The position numbers and the translations under genes were made by a program. Below are positions 1 to 8,697 of a stretch of 64,000 nucleotides of DNA, one piece after another (positions within the stretch are counted from its first letter, which is position 1; each line of letters begins with the position of its first letter). Under the pieces are notes generated by a model. The model made no database searches. It was not told the DNA's origin and worked only from the letters and a program-made list of their open reading frames with translations. Origin of the DNA: Bacillus sp. 7884-1 (GTDB taxonomy: Bacteria > Bacillota > Bacilli > Bacillales > Cytobacillaceae); the NCBI RefSeq assembly GCF_002272245.1, contig NZ_NPDD01000011.1:1-64000 (forward strand). The letters are read 5' to 3'.

Positions 1-44
1 TTCTAAAATCAACAGTATCCTTTAGCACAGCCAAAGAAAAAAGA

Positions 45-85
45 AAAAGCCATGAACGAGGATTTGTCCTTCGTTCATGGCTTTT
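45..85 (-). terminator. Rho-independent terminator of the M4 protease gene
   Basis: A 15-bp perfect stem (45-59 with 71-85) with a short loop. Read on the minus strand it is followed by a T-rich run. It sits just after the protease stop codon. Confidence 0.85.
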
Positions 86-102
86 GATATTTTAGTACTA
101 GT

Positions 103-1803
103 TTAATTCACGCCTACAGAAGAATAGGCATCCATAACTGCTTGTGTTTCAGGAGATGGGGCACCATTTTTATCAGGATGCAGGTCACGTGCTGCATGTA
201 TGGCCGCTTCTCGCATGTCATGGAAACCGGAAGAAGAAGTCAAGTAAAGAGTTAGAGCACGGTAATAGATTTTTTCTGTTTTTGACTTACCAATTCCTTT
301 GAGGGTGATACCATTATTAGTACCGCCTTGAGAAATTAAGTAGGCCGCTTTATTGTTGATTCCGCTGTTAATGTGAACGCCGCCCTTGTCTTCTGTTCCA
401 AGGTAGCGATCAGCGTAATGATCTGGATAGTATCCGGACTCTGTAATGGATGTCTTCTTAGATGCAGGGTTACTCATGGAACGTAGTCCGCCGTCGCCAG
501 GAATATTAGGAGTCGTAATATCTTCACCCAGTTCCCATTCTACTTCTGATGTCGTATACATTTCCGCAAAGTTTCCTAAGATATCCGCTAGTGATTCATT
601 AATGGCACCAGATTCATCCTGATAAACTAAGTCTGCAGAGTGTTCAATGACACCATGCGTCATTTCGTGGCCGGCAACATCTAACCCGCCGGCAAGGGAG
701 TTAAATCTAATTCCATCCCCATCCCCATACATCATTTGTCTTCCGTTCCAGGCAGCGTTATTCCACTTGACTCCAATATGAGCCGTGCTTATTATGGGCA
801 TTCCCTGATTATCTAAGCTGTTTATCTTGTGTATAACTTGATAGTATTTGTTTACTTTATCTGAGTTATAATGCGCTGAAATAGCTGCAGGATCATAGAA
901 AAAGTTGGTGGAATTAGTTGTCGATACTTCATATCCAGTGAATCCGAAAGCGGCACCCAGCAAATAGACGAATTCTTCCATGCGTTTAGCAGTGAAAGTG
1001 GCCATCGGCACTGTTTTTCCAGCAGCAACGGAAGCACCATATAAATAACTTGTCCCCGTTGTTAAATCTTTACCTACTGGAAAGGACTGCATTGTGCCAT
1101 GTAAGTCTAAGCCTCTTCCTGTCACTGGAGATAGTGAAGACGTATCTACCTCATGGATTTTATTAAAGCTATTCACAATTTCTCCGCTGTTTGCATCGAT
1201 AAAGTAATGGAAATACCCAGGAGCAGGATGAGAAGTAGATGCTTTTACTAGGTAAGTTAAATGGTACTTTCCTTTATATGGATAAATCATTAATTTAGAA
1301 TCGATGCCATCATAGTTTTTCACTTCGCCAATTTGGGAGTCAACACCTTGCTTGGCAATCGCAATGGCTTCCTCTTGGGTAAGAGAGGCTTCCGTTGGAA
1401 TAAGGGTACGCGCTAGCTTTTGTGTAACTTTTCCGATCGATGCATAGACGTTGTTGTTAGCATCGAGTGCAACAGTTTGTCCAGATCCGTATATTGAAAT
1501 TCCTTTGTATTGCTCGATAGTACGTACATGGTATGTACCTGTTGTGCTATCAGTTTGCTCTGAGACAATTTTGAATTGTTCACCCGGATCTACTAATTTC
1601 GTTGTAGTGGCTTGTACCTTGGATTGAAGGAATGCTTTCACCACATCTTGCTTACTTAATCCTTCCGCATTAAATAGTATGGGAGCTGGAGTGGTCGTTT
1701 CAGCGGCAAATGAACTGGCTGGAACAATGCCTCCTAATGCAATCGATAGCGCCAAAAGAGCAGCAGCTTTTTTCCTCATATTTTTCCTGATTTTCTTTTT
1801 CAA
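103..1803 (-). CDS. npr: Secreted neutral metalloprotease (thermolysin/bacillolysin family, M4)
   Basis: Zinc endopeptidase secreted to degrade extracellular protein. I chose the TTG start at 1803 because AAGGGTGG lies a good distance upstream; this gives 566 residues, the usual bacillolysin length, whereas a longer frame to 1929 has no ribosome site. A signal peptide (basic KKKIRKNMRKK, then a hydrophobic stretch ending near SSFAA) is followed by FTP/PepSY propeptide domains and the catalytic domain. The zinc site is visible as HEMTH with the downstream NESLAD glutamate. It diverges from the tasA operon and ends in a strong terminator. An RNPP-like HTH-TPR regulator 2 kb away is a candidate controller, by analogy with NprR-NprA of the B. 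cereus group; that link is inference. Confidence 0.93.
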   Translation of the reverse strand: MKKKIRKNMRKKAAALLALSIALGGIVPASSFAAETTTPAPILFNAEGLSKQDVVKAFLQSKVQATTTKLVDPGEQFKIVSEQTDSTTGTYHVRTIEQYKGISIYGSGQTVALDANNNVYASIGKVTQKLARTLIPTEASLTQEEAIAIAKQGVDSQIGEVKNYDGIDSKLMIYPYKGKYHLTYLVKASTSHPAPGYFHYFIDANSGEIVNSFNKIHEVDTSSLSPVTGRGLDLHGTMQSFPVGKDLTTGTSYLYGASVAAGKTVPMATFTAKRMEEFVYLLGAAFGFTGYEVSTTNSTNFFYDPAAISAHYNSDKVNKYYQVIHKINSLDNQGMPIISTAHIGVKWNNAAWNGRQMMYGDGDGIRFNSLAGGLDVAGHEMTHGVIEHSADLVYQDESGAINESLADILGNFAEMYTTSEVEWELGEDITTPNIPGDGGLRSMSNPASKKTSITESGYYPDHYADRYLGTEDKGGVHINSGINNKAAYLISQGGTNNGITLKGIGKSKTEKIYYRALTLYLTSSSGFHDMREAAIHAARDLHPDKNGAPSPETQAVMDAYSSVGVN

Positions 1804-2036
1804 TAAAATCCACCCTTTCTGAAGACATGTAGTGTTGGTACAGTTCAAATTATTATGAATATTCGGACTATAATCAATTGGGTTATTTTTTTTGCGATTT
1901 TTCTGGTTTTTTTCCTTCCACCGGGTCATTTCGACATCGTTCCTTAGGCATTTTCCAAGGAATTAACCCGATAACAATATTCTGATAACTCTGTGATAAT
2001 AGGGACAAATAGAGTTGTTTACGGGGAGAATCGGAA

Positions 2037-2600
2037 ATGAGAAGAATTTTTCAACAAAACATTATCTTTCTATGTTTATGCTGCCTTTTCTTTTACTTTG
2101 GGAATCTGCTAGTAGGAGAAACAGAGGCTAAATTTTCAAGTCAAGTTAATGAGGAACCATTTGAAATCTCAGCTGCGATTGTTTTTCCATCGACGATCAA
2201 GCAATTAGAAGATTCAGCGGAGGAGATTGCGAAGAGCATGAAAGAAACCTATCAAACCACACTATCAGCTGTACCAGGTGAAACATTAGATGAATTACAG
2301 GTTCAACTGTCCCAAATTACGGCTAGTGGACAGGAACTATACATTCAATTGGACAATCTGCATCGAGTTTATCAGGAAATGTCAGCCTATAAAAACAAAA
2401 TTCAAGATAAAGATCAATTTGAATATGTCCATAAGGGATTTCAAACAGTAGAAGATCTGAGGAATGAAGTACAAGCCTCCATTGATTTTTCAAAGTTAGA
2501 AGCTATTCGTACTATTTTTCTATTAAAGATTGAAGAGGTAGAAATAAAAAATAAGCAGGTGATTGAAAATGGCGAAGAAACTCTTGAAGGCAGTGAGTAG
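2037..2600 (+). CDS. TapA-position exported protein, DUF4047-like
   Basis: A 187-residue protein of unknown function. It has an N-terminal hydrophobic segment (about residues 9-28), then GETEAKFSSQ, which resembles the T-x-A-x-F start of mature SipW substrates such as TasA and TapA. The rest is charged and probably helical, with no cysteines or catalytic motif. It is the first gene of an operon and overlaps sipW by 32 bp, the position tapA holds in B. subtilis tapA-sipW-tasA. I recall DUF4047 proteins beside sipW in other bacilli. A role as a matrix-fibre accessory or anchor is inferred from position and the N-terminal motif only. Confidence 0.72.
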   Translation: MRRIFQQNIIFLCLCCLFFYFGNLLVGETEAKFSSQVNEEPFEISAAIVFPSTIKQLEDSAEEIAKSMKETYQTTLSAVPGETLDELQVQLSQITASGQELYIQLDNLHRVYQEMSAYKNKIQDKDQFEYVHKGFQTVEDLRNEVQASIDFSKLEAIRTIFLLKIEEVEIKNKQVIENGEETLEGSE

Positions 2601-3117
2601 GATTGGAAGTGGTATGTTCATCGTAGTGGTATGTTTGGCAGCACTTGTTGTTCTTTCATCTAGGATATCAGGAGGAACACCAACGATAGCAGGCTATCAG
2701 GTGAAAGCAGTATTATCAGGCTCGATGGAGCCAGCCTTTCAAACGGGATCCATTATTGCCATTCAATTAAAAGACAAACATTCCTCCTATGAAAAAGGGG
2801 ATGTGATTACGTTTCAAATGGAAGGAAAATTGATTACTCATAGAATCACAGATGTGAAAAAGCAAAATGGACAAACTGTCTATAAAACAAAAGGGGATAA
2901 CAATGATGGTGTGGATAGGTGGACGGTTACGCAGCAAAATATAATCGGGATGTATAAAGGCTTCACCATTCCTTACGTTGGATATGCACTAAACTATTCA
3001 AGTTCAAAGGTAGGGTCTGCTCTATTGTTGTTTATCCCTGGGTTACTATTACTGATTTCTGCCATTCGTTCGATTAACGGGGCAAAACAAGAGCTGGAAG
3101 CAGGCAAGGTTGGTTAG
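2569..3117 (+). CDS. sipW: ER-type signal peptidase I SipW
   Basis: Membrane signal peptidase that processes TasA-type fibre proteins. ATG 2569 is preferred over TTG 2563 because AGGTG precedes it well, giving 182 residues. There is one N-terminal transmembrane helix, the SGSMEP motif with the catalytic serine, then LITHRI, where a histidine replaces the bacterial-type lysine, the mark of ER-type/SipW enzymes. A second hydrophobic helix is near the C-terminus. The start overlaps the upstream gene, suggesting translational coupling, and tasA follows after a 72-bp gap. The likely substrates are the proteins on either side. Confidence 0.95.
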   Translation: MAKKLLKAVSRIGSGMFIVVVCLAALVVLSSRISGGTPTIAGYQVKAVLSGSMEPAFQTGSIIAIQLKDKHSSYEKGDVITFQMEGKLITHRITDVKKQNGQTVYKTKGDNNDGVDRWTVTQQNIIGMYKGFTIPYVGYALNYSSSKVGSALLLFIPGLLLLISAIRSINGAKQELEAGKVG

Positions 3118-3189
3118 CTCTCCTATGTATCTACAAAAGTACATAAGAGTTTAATATATTTTACTATTTTAAAAGAGGAGGAATTGAGG

Positions 3190-3798
3190 ATGAGTTTTAC
3201 AAAAAAGGTAAGTCAAGGGGTTATGAGTGCTGCTTTAGGGCTGTCATTAATGGGTGGAGGAACATTTGCCTATTTTAGCGATTCTGTTGAAACACAGAAC
3301 ACATTTGCAGCAGGGGTACTAGACTTAGCATTGAATCCAAGCACCGTTGTAAATATTGACAATATCAAGCCTGGTGATGAAATCTATCGTGAATTTACGC
3401 TTGAGAATAACGGTACGTTGGATATTAGCAGTGTATTATTATCGACCAATTACAGTGTTGAAGATGCGAAATCTGATAACAGTGATGATTTAGCTAAGCA
3501 TATCAAAGTAACGATTATGTACAATACAAGCAGCGCAAGTAATCCAATCGTTGAAACAACACTGTTTGACCTCCAAACTCAGAATCCAGACTTAACACAG
3601 ATTGACATTCTTTCAGGTACAAGACCTGACGGTATCCCTGCTGGTGAAAAGGAAAAAATCTTCGTGTTATTTGAATTTGTAGACAATGGACAAGATCAAA
3701 ATCAATTCCAAGGTGATAAACTGAAGGTTGATTGGACCTTTAATGCAGAACAGACCGCTGGCACGTATTACGATGATACGGATGAAAATAACAATTAA
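3190..3798 (+). CDS. tasA: TasA/camelysin-family biofilm fibre protein
   Basis: Major extracellular fibre protein of the TasA/CalY (M73) family. The start is ATG 3190 with AGGAGG eight bases upstream; a TTG at 3184 lies too close to the ribosome site. The 202-residue product has a signal peptide ending in GGTFAYFSDS, the typical SipW cleavage region, then the conserved NTFAAGVLDL and a beta-rich body including NIKPGD and FTLENNG. The acidic tail (DDTDENNN) is unusual but plausible. It is the third gene after the DUF4047-like gene and sipW and ends at a hairpin shared with the convergent regulator. Confidence 0.93.
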   Translation: MSFTKKVSQGVMSAALGLSLMGGGTFAYFSDSVETQNTFAAGVLDLALNPSTVVNIDNIKPGDEIYREFTLENNGTLDISSVLLSTNYSVEDAKSDNSDDLAKHIKVTIMYNTSSASNPIVETTLFDLQTQNPDLTQIDILSGTRPDGIPAGEKEKIFVLFEFVDNGQDQNQFQGDKLKVDWTFNAEQTAGTYYDDTDENNN

Positions 3799-3805
3799 AT
3801 AGAAA

Positions 3806-3844
3806 CAACAAGGACTGACGATCTTTTTCGCCAGTCCTTTGTTG
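3806..3844. terminator. Bidirectional hairpin between tasA and the HTH-TPR gene
   Basis: The stem CAACAAGGACTGACG pairs with the complementary arm at 3829-3844 with one G-T pair and one bulge. It separates two convergent genes. T-runs are short on both strands. Confidence 0.6.
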
Positions 3845-3845
3845 A

Positions 3846-5093
3846 TTAATTCTGTTCATATTGGTTATGTTTGCCTTGAATAAGGGAATTTGCCAATTCT
3901 AATGCTCTTTCTACCTCGCCCTTTTCATAAAGGTATTGAAAAAGTTTTTTCTCAAAATAATCAATTAAGATTCTATAGCCCATCTTTTTAAAATAGGGAA
4001 GGGCGGAAGTCTCGATGCACTGATAATAGTTTTCCTCTTCATCATTCAGTAAATAAAGATGAAGTTGGAAATTAATCCAGTCATTAGACTTAGCTGCTTG
4101 GGCTAATTTTAAACCTTTTTGCGCTTGTTCTTTTAATATCTCTTTTGATACTAGTTTTCCTGCGTGGCAGCTAAAAATATACCGGTCTAATGTTGTTAAA
4201 TACTGTGGAGAATGTTCATCTATAAGTTTCAGTGCTTCCGTATAAAACTCTACAGCTTTTTGGTATTGTTTTCGCCGTGAGTATTCAAATGCCAGGTTAT
4301 GATAGAGCTTTGCTTTCCTTTCAACCGCATTACAGGTATCACACATTTTCAACAGCTTTTCATAGGTTTCAAATGTTTCATTAAAATCATGCGGCTCGTT
4401 GGAATTTAGCTGAATGAGCATCACCATCTCTGTATCAATAATTCGAAGTATGTTCAATGTTTTACGGAAATAGCGGAGCGCTTTGTCTGCATAATAATAG
4501 GCCCTTACTGGTGAATTAATCGAGTGGTAGGCAATAGCCAAATGGTAATAATATTCCAAACGATTATATTGCAGTTGATCAATTGAAGTTAACACATCCA
4601 CACATTCCTGAAATTGACCGGATTGAAAATAGTAGATTCCCCGTATGTGCTTTAACATATTACTGTCATGTGGAGAATACGCGGCTTCACCTTTTTGTAA
4701 AAAATCAATAATCCGTTTTGCTTCAGCTAATTGGTTATTAGATAAGTGATATCTTGCGGAAAGTAACAGATAATAAACATTAAATTCCTGCAGCTGAATC
4801 AGTTCGTCTTGTTCAAGTTCGTTCTTAAGAGCCTTAGATTCTCGGAAATTTTGCATAACGATTGCATCATGCCATTGTTCGAGCTTCTTCGAAAGATTGT
4901 GGTAACGGGAAAGTTCTACCTGAGGGTCGATGTTCAACTTATTGGCTAGTAATTGTGTAATTTCTTCTGAGTACTCTGTGATACCGCGTTCAATTTTACT
5001 TAAGTGCGTCACAGAACAGATCCCTTTTACAAGCTGCCCTTGTGTTAACCCAGCTTTTTCTCGATAAAATTTAATAATTTTCCCCTCGATCAT
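3846..5093 (-). CDS. XRE-type HTH plus TPR transcription regulator (RNPP-like)
   Basis: A 415-residue cytoplasmic regulator. Residues about 5-60 form an XRE helix-turn-helix (GLTQGQLVKGICSVTHLSKI). The remainder is helical repeats of TPR type (for example YYHLAIAYHSINSPVRAYYY and KAKLYHNLAFEYSRRKQYQK). This is the architecture of NprR/PlcR/Rap-like proteins that bind secreted oligopeptides. Only about 47 bp, occupied by a terminator, separates its stop from tasA, so there is no room for a downstream signal-peptide gene as in nprR-nprX. It lies near the M4 protease and tasA operon, which are plausible targets. The family call is fairly sure; the targets and peptide dependence are inference. 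Confidence 0.82.
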   Translation of the reverse strand: MIEGKIIKFYREKAGLTQGQLVKGICSVTHLSKIERGITEYSEEITQLLANKLNIDPQVELSRYHNLSKKLEQWHDAIVMQNFRESKALKNELEQDELIQLQEFNVYYLLLSARYHLSNNQLAEAKRIIDFLQKGEAAYSPHDSNMLKHIRGIYYFQSGQFQECVDVLTSIDQLQYNRLEYYYHLAIAYHSINSPVRAYYYADKALRYFRKTLNILRIIDTEMVMLIQLNSNEPHDFNETFETYEKLLKMCDTCNAVERKAKLYHNLAFEYSRRKQYQKAVEFYTEALKLIDEHSPQYLTTLDRYIFSCHAGKLVSKEILKEQAQKGLKLAQAAKSNDWINFQLHLYLLNDEEENYYQCIETSALPYFKKMGYRILIDYFEKKLFQYLYEKGEVERALELANSLIQGKHNQYEQN

Positions 5094-5403
5094 CTTACAC
5101 CTCTACACTGCTCTATTTTTCTACTATTATACTAGATTATTCTCCATGTAAAAAAGGAAAGCGGGAGAGAAATTCTTCCGCTTTCAATACTTCCAATTAT
5201 TTTTTTAATAGGAATATTTCCTATGTCTATCGTAAGGGGAGGGAGGCATAGTGTAAATTGGGGTAATCAAAGCAGTCGTATATTCCTAGATTGCTTCCAT
5301 TTCATGTTTATAGGTTAATAAAAACTTTTTTTTAACCTGTTATCACTAAAAATATAGGACTATAGTCGTTAACTGTATATTAATCATTACCCCTAATTTT
5401 CGA
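5094..5403. other. Gene-free intergenic region
   Basis: About 310 bp of AT-rich sequence upstream of the HTH-TPR gene. The only structure noticed is a short imperfect palindrome near 5209-5226. No ORF with a convincing ribosome site was seen on either strand. Confidence 0.5.
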
Positions 5404-5446
5404 AAATAAAAAAAGAAGCCAATTACTCAATAAATGTAAATTGACT
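5404..5446 (-). terminator. Terminator of the 139-residue cysteine-containing protein gene
   Basis: An 8-bp stem with wobble pairs (5417-5424 with 5439-5446), followed on the minus strand by a T-rich run. It lies just downstream of the gene ending at 5471. Confidence 0.6.
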
Positions 5447-5470
5447 CCCCATTTCTTGATTGTGATGTTA

Positions 5471-5890
5471 TTAGCAAGTAAATTCGACGGGTACTGTTAA
5501 GCATGGTAAAGTGATGAAACCGAAAGTTAAATCAATACAAACCTGATTATTTGAATTTAGTGTCAACGTAAAGGTTACATTGTCTGGCTCCCCGCCATTA
5601 AGGATGAGGTCGCCCGCTACCTCAACTTCAAGAATTTGTACTCCATTTTCTACAGTGCAGATTGGAAATCCGGTAGGTACCCCTGAAAAGCTTGCTGTTA
5701 CTGTTCCTATAAAAGGAATGATTGCAGAGAAGGAAGCAATGACAGAACTGTCTGCTAACATACAGTTTCGACAAATACGAATGTTAACATCAAAGTTTAG
5801 GGTAATCGGGAGAGGAAAAAGTCCCGCTTGAATCGTTGTTGTGCCGCTGCCAATAGCGGTTGCACCGCAATTACATAGTTGTAGGCCCAA
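5471..5890 (-). CDS. Hypothetical beta-rich cysteine-containing protein
   Basis: Function not recognised. TTG 5890 is chosen because GGAGGTG lies six bases upstream, giving 139 residues; the longer frame to 5914 would place that ribosome site inside the coding region. The protein is neutral and dominated by T, V, I, G and F. Cysteines appear as CNCG near the start, CRNC in the middle, and singly near the C-terminus (LPCLTVPVEFTC). There is no signal peptide or membrane segment. The composition suggests a beta-sandwich, as in some spore surface proteins, but this is only an impression. It has its own terminator and appears monocistronic. Confidence 0.6.
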   Translation of the reverse strand: MGLQLCNCGATAIGSGTTTIQAGLFPLPITLNFDVNIRICRNCMLADSSVIASFSAIIPFIGTVTASFSGVPTGFPICTVENGVQILEVEVAGDLILNGGEPDNVTFTLTLNSNNQVCIDLTFGFITLPCLTVPVEFTC

Positions 5891-6063
5891 ATAAATCACC
5901 TCCTTGTCACGCAATACTTCATCATATGGTCGAGTCGTATTTCGGACAAGGCATGAACACTAAGGTATATATCCATTTTTGAAAGGATTCTAATAGAGTG
6001 GAATCTTTATGAAAAATCCAATATACTTGGATTAATATTTATCGGAGAAGGGAGCTACCAATT

Positions 6064-6399
6064 ATGTCGAGTTTGCCAAATTGCCCAAAATGTCATTCAG
6101 AATATACATATGAAGATGGAAGCCTATTGATCTGCCCTGAGTGTGGGCATGAGTGGAGTTTAGATGCTGCAGCTGTGGAAGAAGAAAGAGTTATTAAAGA
6201 TGCAAATGGAAATGTTTTAAGTGACGGTGATTCGGTAACCGTTATTAAAGACCTTAAAGTAAAAGGAAGTTCCTCAACGCTAAAGCAAGGAACAAAAGTA
6301 AAAAACATTCGGTTAGTGGATGGAGACCATAATATCGACTGTAAAATCGATGGTTTTGGCGCAATGAGCTTGAAATCTGAATATGTGAAAAAAATATAA
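6064..6399 (+). CDS. yjdM: Zinc-ribbon YjdM/PhnA-family protein
   Basis: A 111-residue cytoplasmic protein. Residues 7-30 form a zinc ribbon (CPKCHSEY, then CPECGHEW), followed by the conserved PhnA/YjdM domain with [13 protein letters not shown] and [10 protein letters not shown]. The family was named for a phosphonate operon in E. coli, but its biochemical role is unsettled and no phosphonate genes are nearby here. The ribosome site is GGGAG before ATG 6064. It ends in a bidirectional terminator shared with the aldo/keto reductase gene. Family assignment is confident; function is not. Confidence 0.9.
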   Translation: MSSLPNCPKCHSEYTYEDGSLLICPECGHEWSLDAAAVEEERVIKDANGNVLSDGDSVTVIKDLKVKGSSSTLKQGTKVKNIRLVDGDHNIDCKIDGFGAMSLKSEYVKKI

Positions 6400-6407
6400 A
6401 AAAATGA

Positions 6408-6440
6408 GGCGCTCCTTTTATTGGAGCGCCTGCTATTTTT
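6408..6440. terminator. Bidirectional terminator between yjdM and the aldo/keto reductase gene
   Basis: A perfect 8-bp stem GGCGCTCC/GGAGCGCC with a 7-base loop. A-rich sequence lies to the left and T-rich sequence to the right, so it can serve both convergent genes. Confidence 0.85.
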
Positions 6441-6441
6441 T

Positions 6442-7284
6442 CTAGAAATCAATGTTATCTGGATTTGGACCGACACGATGATTTTGATTTAGGTTGTTAA
6501 TTTGCTCCATGTCTTCTTTCGTTAGTTCAAAATCAAATATAGTTGAGTTTTCTATAATTCTGAGTTCTTTCGTTGATTTTGGTATCGTTATAACGCCATT
6601 TTGTATATCCCAGCGTAAAATGACTTGAGCTACGGTTTTGTTAAATTTATTGGCGATTTCCTTTAGTAAAGGGTTATCAAATAATTGCCCTTGCATTAAA
6701 GGGGACCAAGCTTCAAATTGAATGCCGTTGTTATCGCAAAAGGTTTTGACTTCTTGCTGAGTTAACCTTGGATGGTATTCAACTTGGTTAACCATCGGTT
6801 TTATTTCAGCATCCTTCATCAAGTCTTGTAGATGGTGAACTTGGAAGTTACTTACTCCAATTGCTTTTACTTTTCCTTCTTTATAGATCATTTCTAATGC
6901 CCTCCAAGCTTCTACATATTTATCCTCTACTGGCCAATGAATGAGGTACAGATCAAGATAATCAAGACCTAGTTTTCTTATGCTAGTTTCGTATGCTTCA
7001 ATCGTCGATTTGTATCCTAAATCAGCATTCCAAACTTTTGAGGTAATAAATATGTCTTCTCTGTCTATACCGTATTCATTGATAGCTTCTCGAATCGCTT
7101 GTCCAACACCTTCTTCATTTCCATAAATAGCCGCAGTATCAATACTGCGATATCCATGTTTAATCGCAAATTTAACAGCATTCACTAATTCGGGACCTTC
7201 TTCGACTTTAAATACCCCAAGACCAATCCAAGGCATGTTTACCCCATTATATAAAGTAGTTGTTGCTTGTAAGTTGTTTGTCAT
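6442..7284 (-). CDS. Aldo/keto reductase
   Basis: NADPH-dependent oxidoreductase of the aldo/keto reductase family, 280 residues from ATG 7284, which follows an AGG-type site; the longer frame to 7356 lies inside the upstream MFS gene. The catalytic tetrad is visible as Asp49, Tyr54, Lys83 and His116 (SIDTAAIYG, ITSKVW, LIHWP). The cofactor region IPKSTKELRI is near the C-terminus. Its start lies 2 bp from the stop of the MFS gene on the same strand, so the two form an operon. The divergent HxlR gene suggests induction by a reactive compound. The substrate cannot be told from sequence. Confidence 0.92.
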   Translation of the reverse strand: MTNNLQATTTLYNGVNMPWIGLGVFKVEEGPELVNAVKFAIKHGYRSIDTAAIYGNEEGVGQAIREAINEYGIDREDIFITSKVWNADLGYKSTIEAYETSIRKLGLDYLDLYLIHWPVEDKYVEAWRALEMIYKEGKVKAIGVSNFQVHHLQDLMKDAEIKPMVNQVEYHPRLTQQEVKTFCDNNGIQFEAWSPLMQGQLFDNPLLKEIANKFNKTVAQVILRWDIQNGVITIPKSTKELRIIENSTIFDFELTKEDMEQINNLNQNHRVGPNPDNIDF

Positions 7285-7285
7285 T

Positions 7286-8518
7286 TTATTGAACCTCCAA
7301 TTTTTGATTTGAAAATGAACACTTTTTATCGATAAGGGTAGCGTCTTTTTGTTCAAGCCTTCGACTCCATCCAGTTAGGAAGACAGCCCCAAGAACCATT
7401 AAAGCTCCTATCCAAGTGGTATGAATCAGTCCAATTGAATCCGTGATGAAGCCCCCTAAAAAGGAACCCATTGCAATTCCTGCATTGAAAGCAGCGATAT
7501 TAAGGGCAGAAGCAACATCTACGGCAGTTGGCACATACCGCTCAGCCAGCATGACCACATACACTTGTAAGCCGGGAACATTCATAAAAGCAAAAAGCCC
7601 CATTAAGAAAATCGTAATTAATCCGGCTATTTTAAAAGGTGCTGTAAACAGTAAGATAAAAAGGACCAATGCTTGAGCGACAAACATATAAAATAGCGCC
7701 TGAATCGGATTTTTATTCGCAGCTTTTCCACCAATCATATTGCCGATTGCAATCGCGATTCCGTATCCAAGAAGAATGACAGCAACGGTACCTTCCTTAA
7801 AACCAGTGATTTCCTGAAGGATAGGCGTTAAATAAGTAAAGACAACAAACGTTCCCCCATACCCTAAGGCAGTGATGATAAATACAAGAAATAAGCGACT
7901 ATTTGTTACTATTTTAATTTGATCAGTAAAAGATGTTTTTGTCCCTTTTCGTAAAGCAGCTGGTACTAGGATACTATTAGCAATCATGGCAATGACACCG
8001 ACTACAATGATAAGGATAAATGCTATCCGCCAGCCAAATTGCTGGCCTATAAAGGTACCAAACGGAACACCCGTTACAGTGGCCACGGTTAATCCAGTAA
8101 ACATAATCGATATGGCGCTGGCTCTCTTATTTTCTGGTACTAAATCAGCTGCAATGGTGGAGCCGATTGACATGAAAATACCATGTGAAAGGGAAGATAT
8201 AACGCGGGCTACAAGTAGTACACCAATGCTCGTTGCACTTGCAGCCAGCCCATTTCCGATGATAAAAATAACCATGATCCATAGTAATAAAGATTTACGT
8301 GACATACTAGAAGTAAGAGATGTCAAAATCGGTGCACCTAAGGTTATTCCTAAAGCATATAAGGATACAGTTAATCCGGCAGTTGTAACTGGAATTTCTA
8401 AATCATTTGCAATTAACGGTAAAAGACCGACACTGATAAATTCAGTGGTGCCAATTGCAAAGGCACTAATGGCTAATGCCAGCAGTGCAAACGTACTTTG
8501 TTTATGATTGAAAGACAT
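7286..8518 (-). CDS. MFS transporter, drug/sugar efflux (AraJ/YdhP-like)
   Basis: A 410-residue inner-membrane transporter with about 12 hydrophobic helices. The N-terminal FAIGTTEFISVGLLPLIANDL is typical of the DHA1 AraJ/YdhP-like efflux group. An AATSIGVLLVARVISSLSHG segment fits helix 4-5. It is the first gene of an operon with an aldo/keto reductase, and diverges from an HxlR regulator across an intergenic region with repeated AAGT-N-ACTT palindromes. Export of a toxic aldehyde or quinone, together with reduction by the partner, is a reasonable inference; the substrate is unknown. Confidence 0.88.
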   Translation of the reverse strand: MSFNHKQSTFALLALAISAFAIGTTEFISVGLLPLIANDLEIPVTTAGLTVSLYALGITLGAPILTSLTSSMSRKSLLLWIMVIFIIGNGLAASATSIGVLLVARVISSLSHGIFMSIGSTIAADLVPENKRASAISIMFTGLTVATVTGVPFGTFIGQQFGWRIAFILIIVVGVIAMIANSILVPAALRKGTKTSFTDQIKIVTNSRLFLVFIITALGYGGTFVVFTYLTPILQEITGFKEGTVAVILLGYGIAIAIGNMIGGKAANKNPIQALFYMFVAQALVLFILLFTAPFKIAGLITIFLMGLFAFMNVPGLQVYVVMLAERYVPTAVDVASALNIAAFNAGIAMGSFLGGFITDSIGLIHTTWIGALMVLGAVFLTGWSRRLEQKDATLIDKKCSFSNQKLEVQ

Positions 8519-8616
8519 GTTGTCTCCTCCTTAAAAATGAAAAAGTATTTGATTTCGATTTGCTGGTTGCAGCTCAATCGATAAATGTTATTATGGGATA
8601 TAGTAGAACATTAGTG

Positions 8617-8666
8617 AAGTACGCACTTTTAAGTGATATAGATACTTATAAGTAATATAGGTACTT
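8617..8666. promoter_or_regulatory. Candidate HxlR operator: repeated AAGT-N-ACTT palindromes
   Basis: Two near-identical 17-bp palindromic units, 8631-8647 and 8650-8666 (AAGTGATATAGATACTT and AAGTAATATAGGTACTT), lie 19 bp apart. A shorter AAGTACGCACTT is at 8617-8628. They lie between the divergent MFS-reductase operon and the HxlR gene, 32 bp before the latter's start, as expected for an autoregulated operator. Confidence 0.65.
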
Positions 8667-8697
8667 TTTAGTGCCTATTCGTGAGGAGGATTTTACT

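Noticed and set aside
1804..1929. An N-terminal extension of the M4 protease
   Set aside because: It precedes a good ribosome site and TTG start, and is a polar, Asn/Lys-rich stretch in front of the signal peptide.
5209..5226. An imperfect palindrome ATAGGAAT-A-TTTCCTAT, considered as a PlcR- or NprR-type operator
   Set aside because: It does not fit the PlcR box TATGNAWWWTNCATA, and there is no independent evidence for binding.
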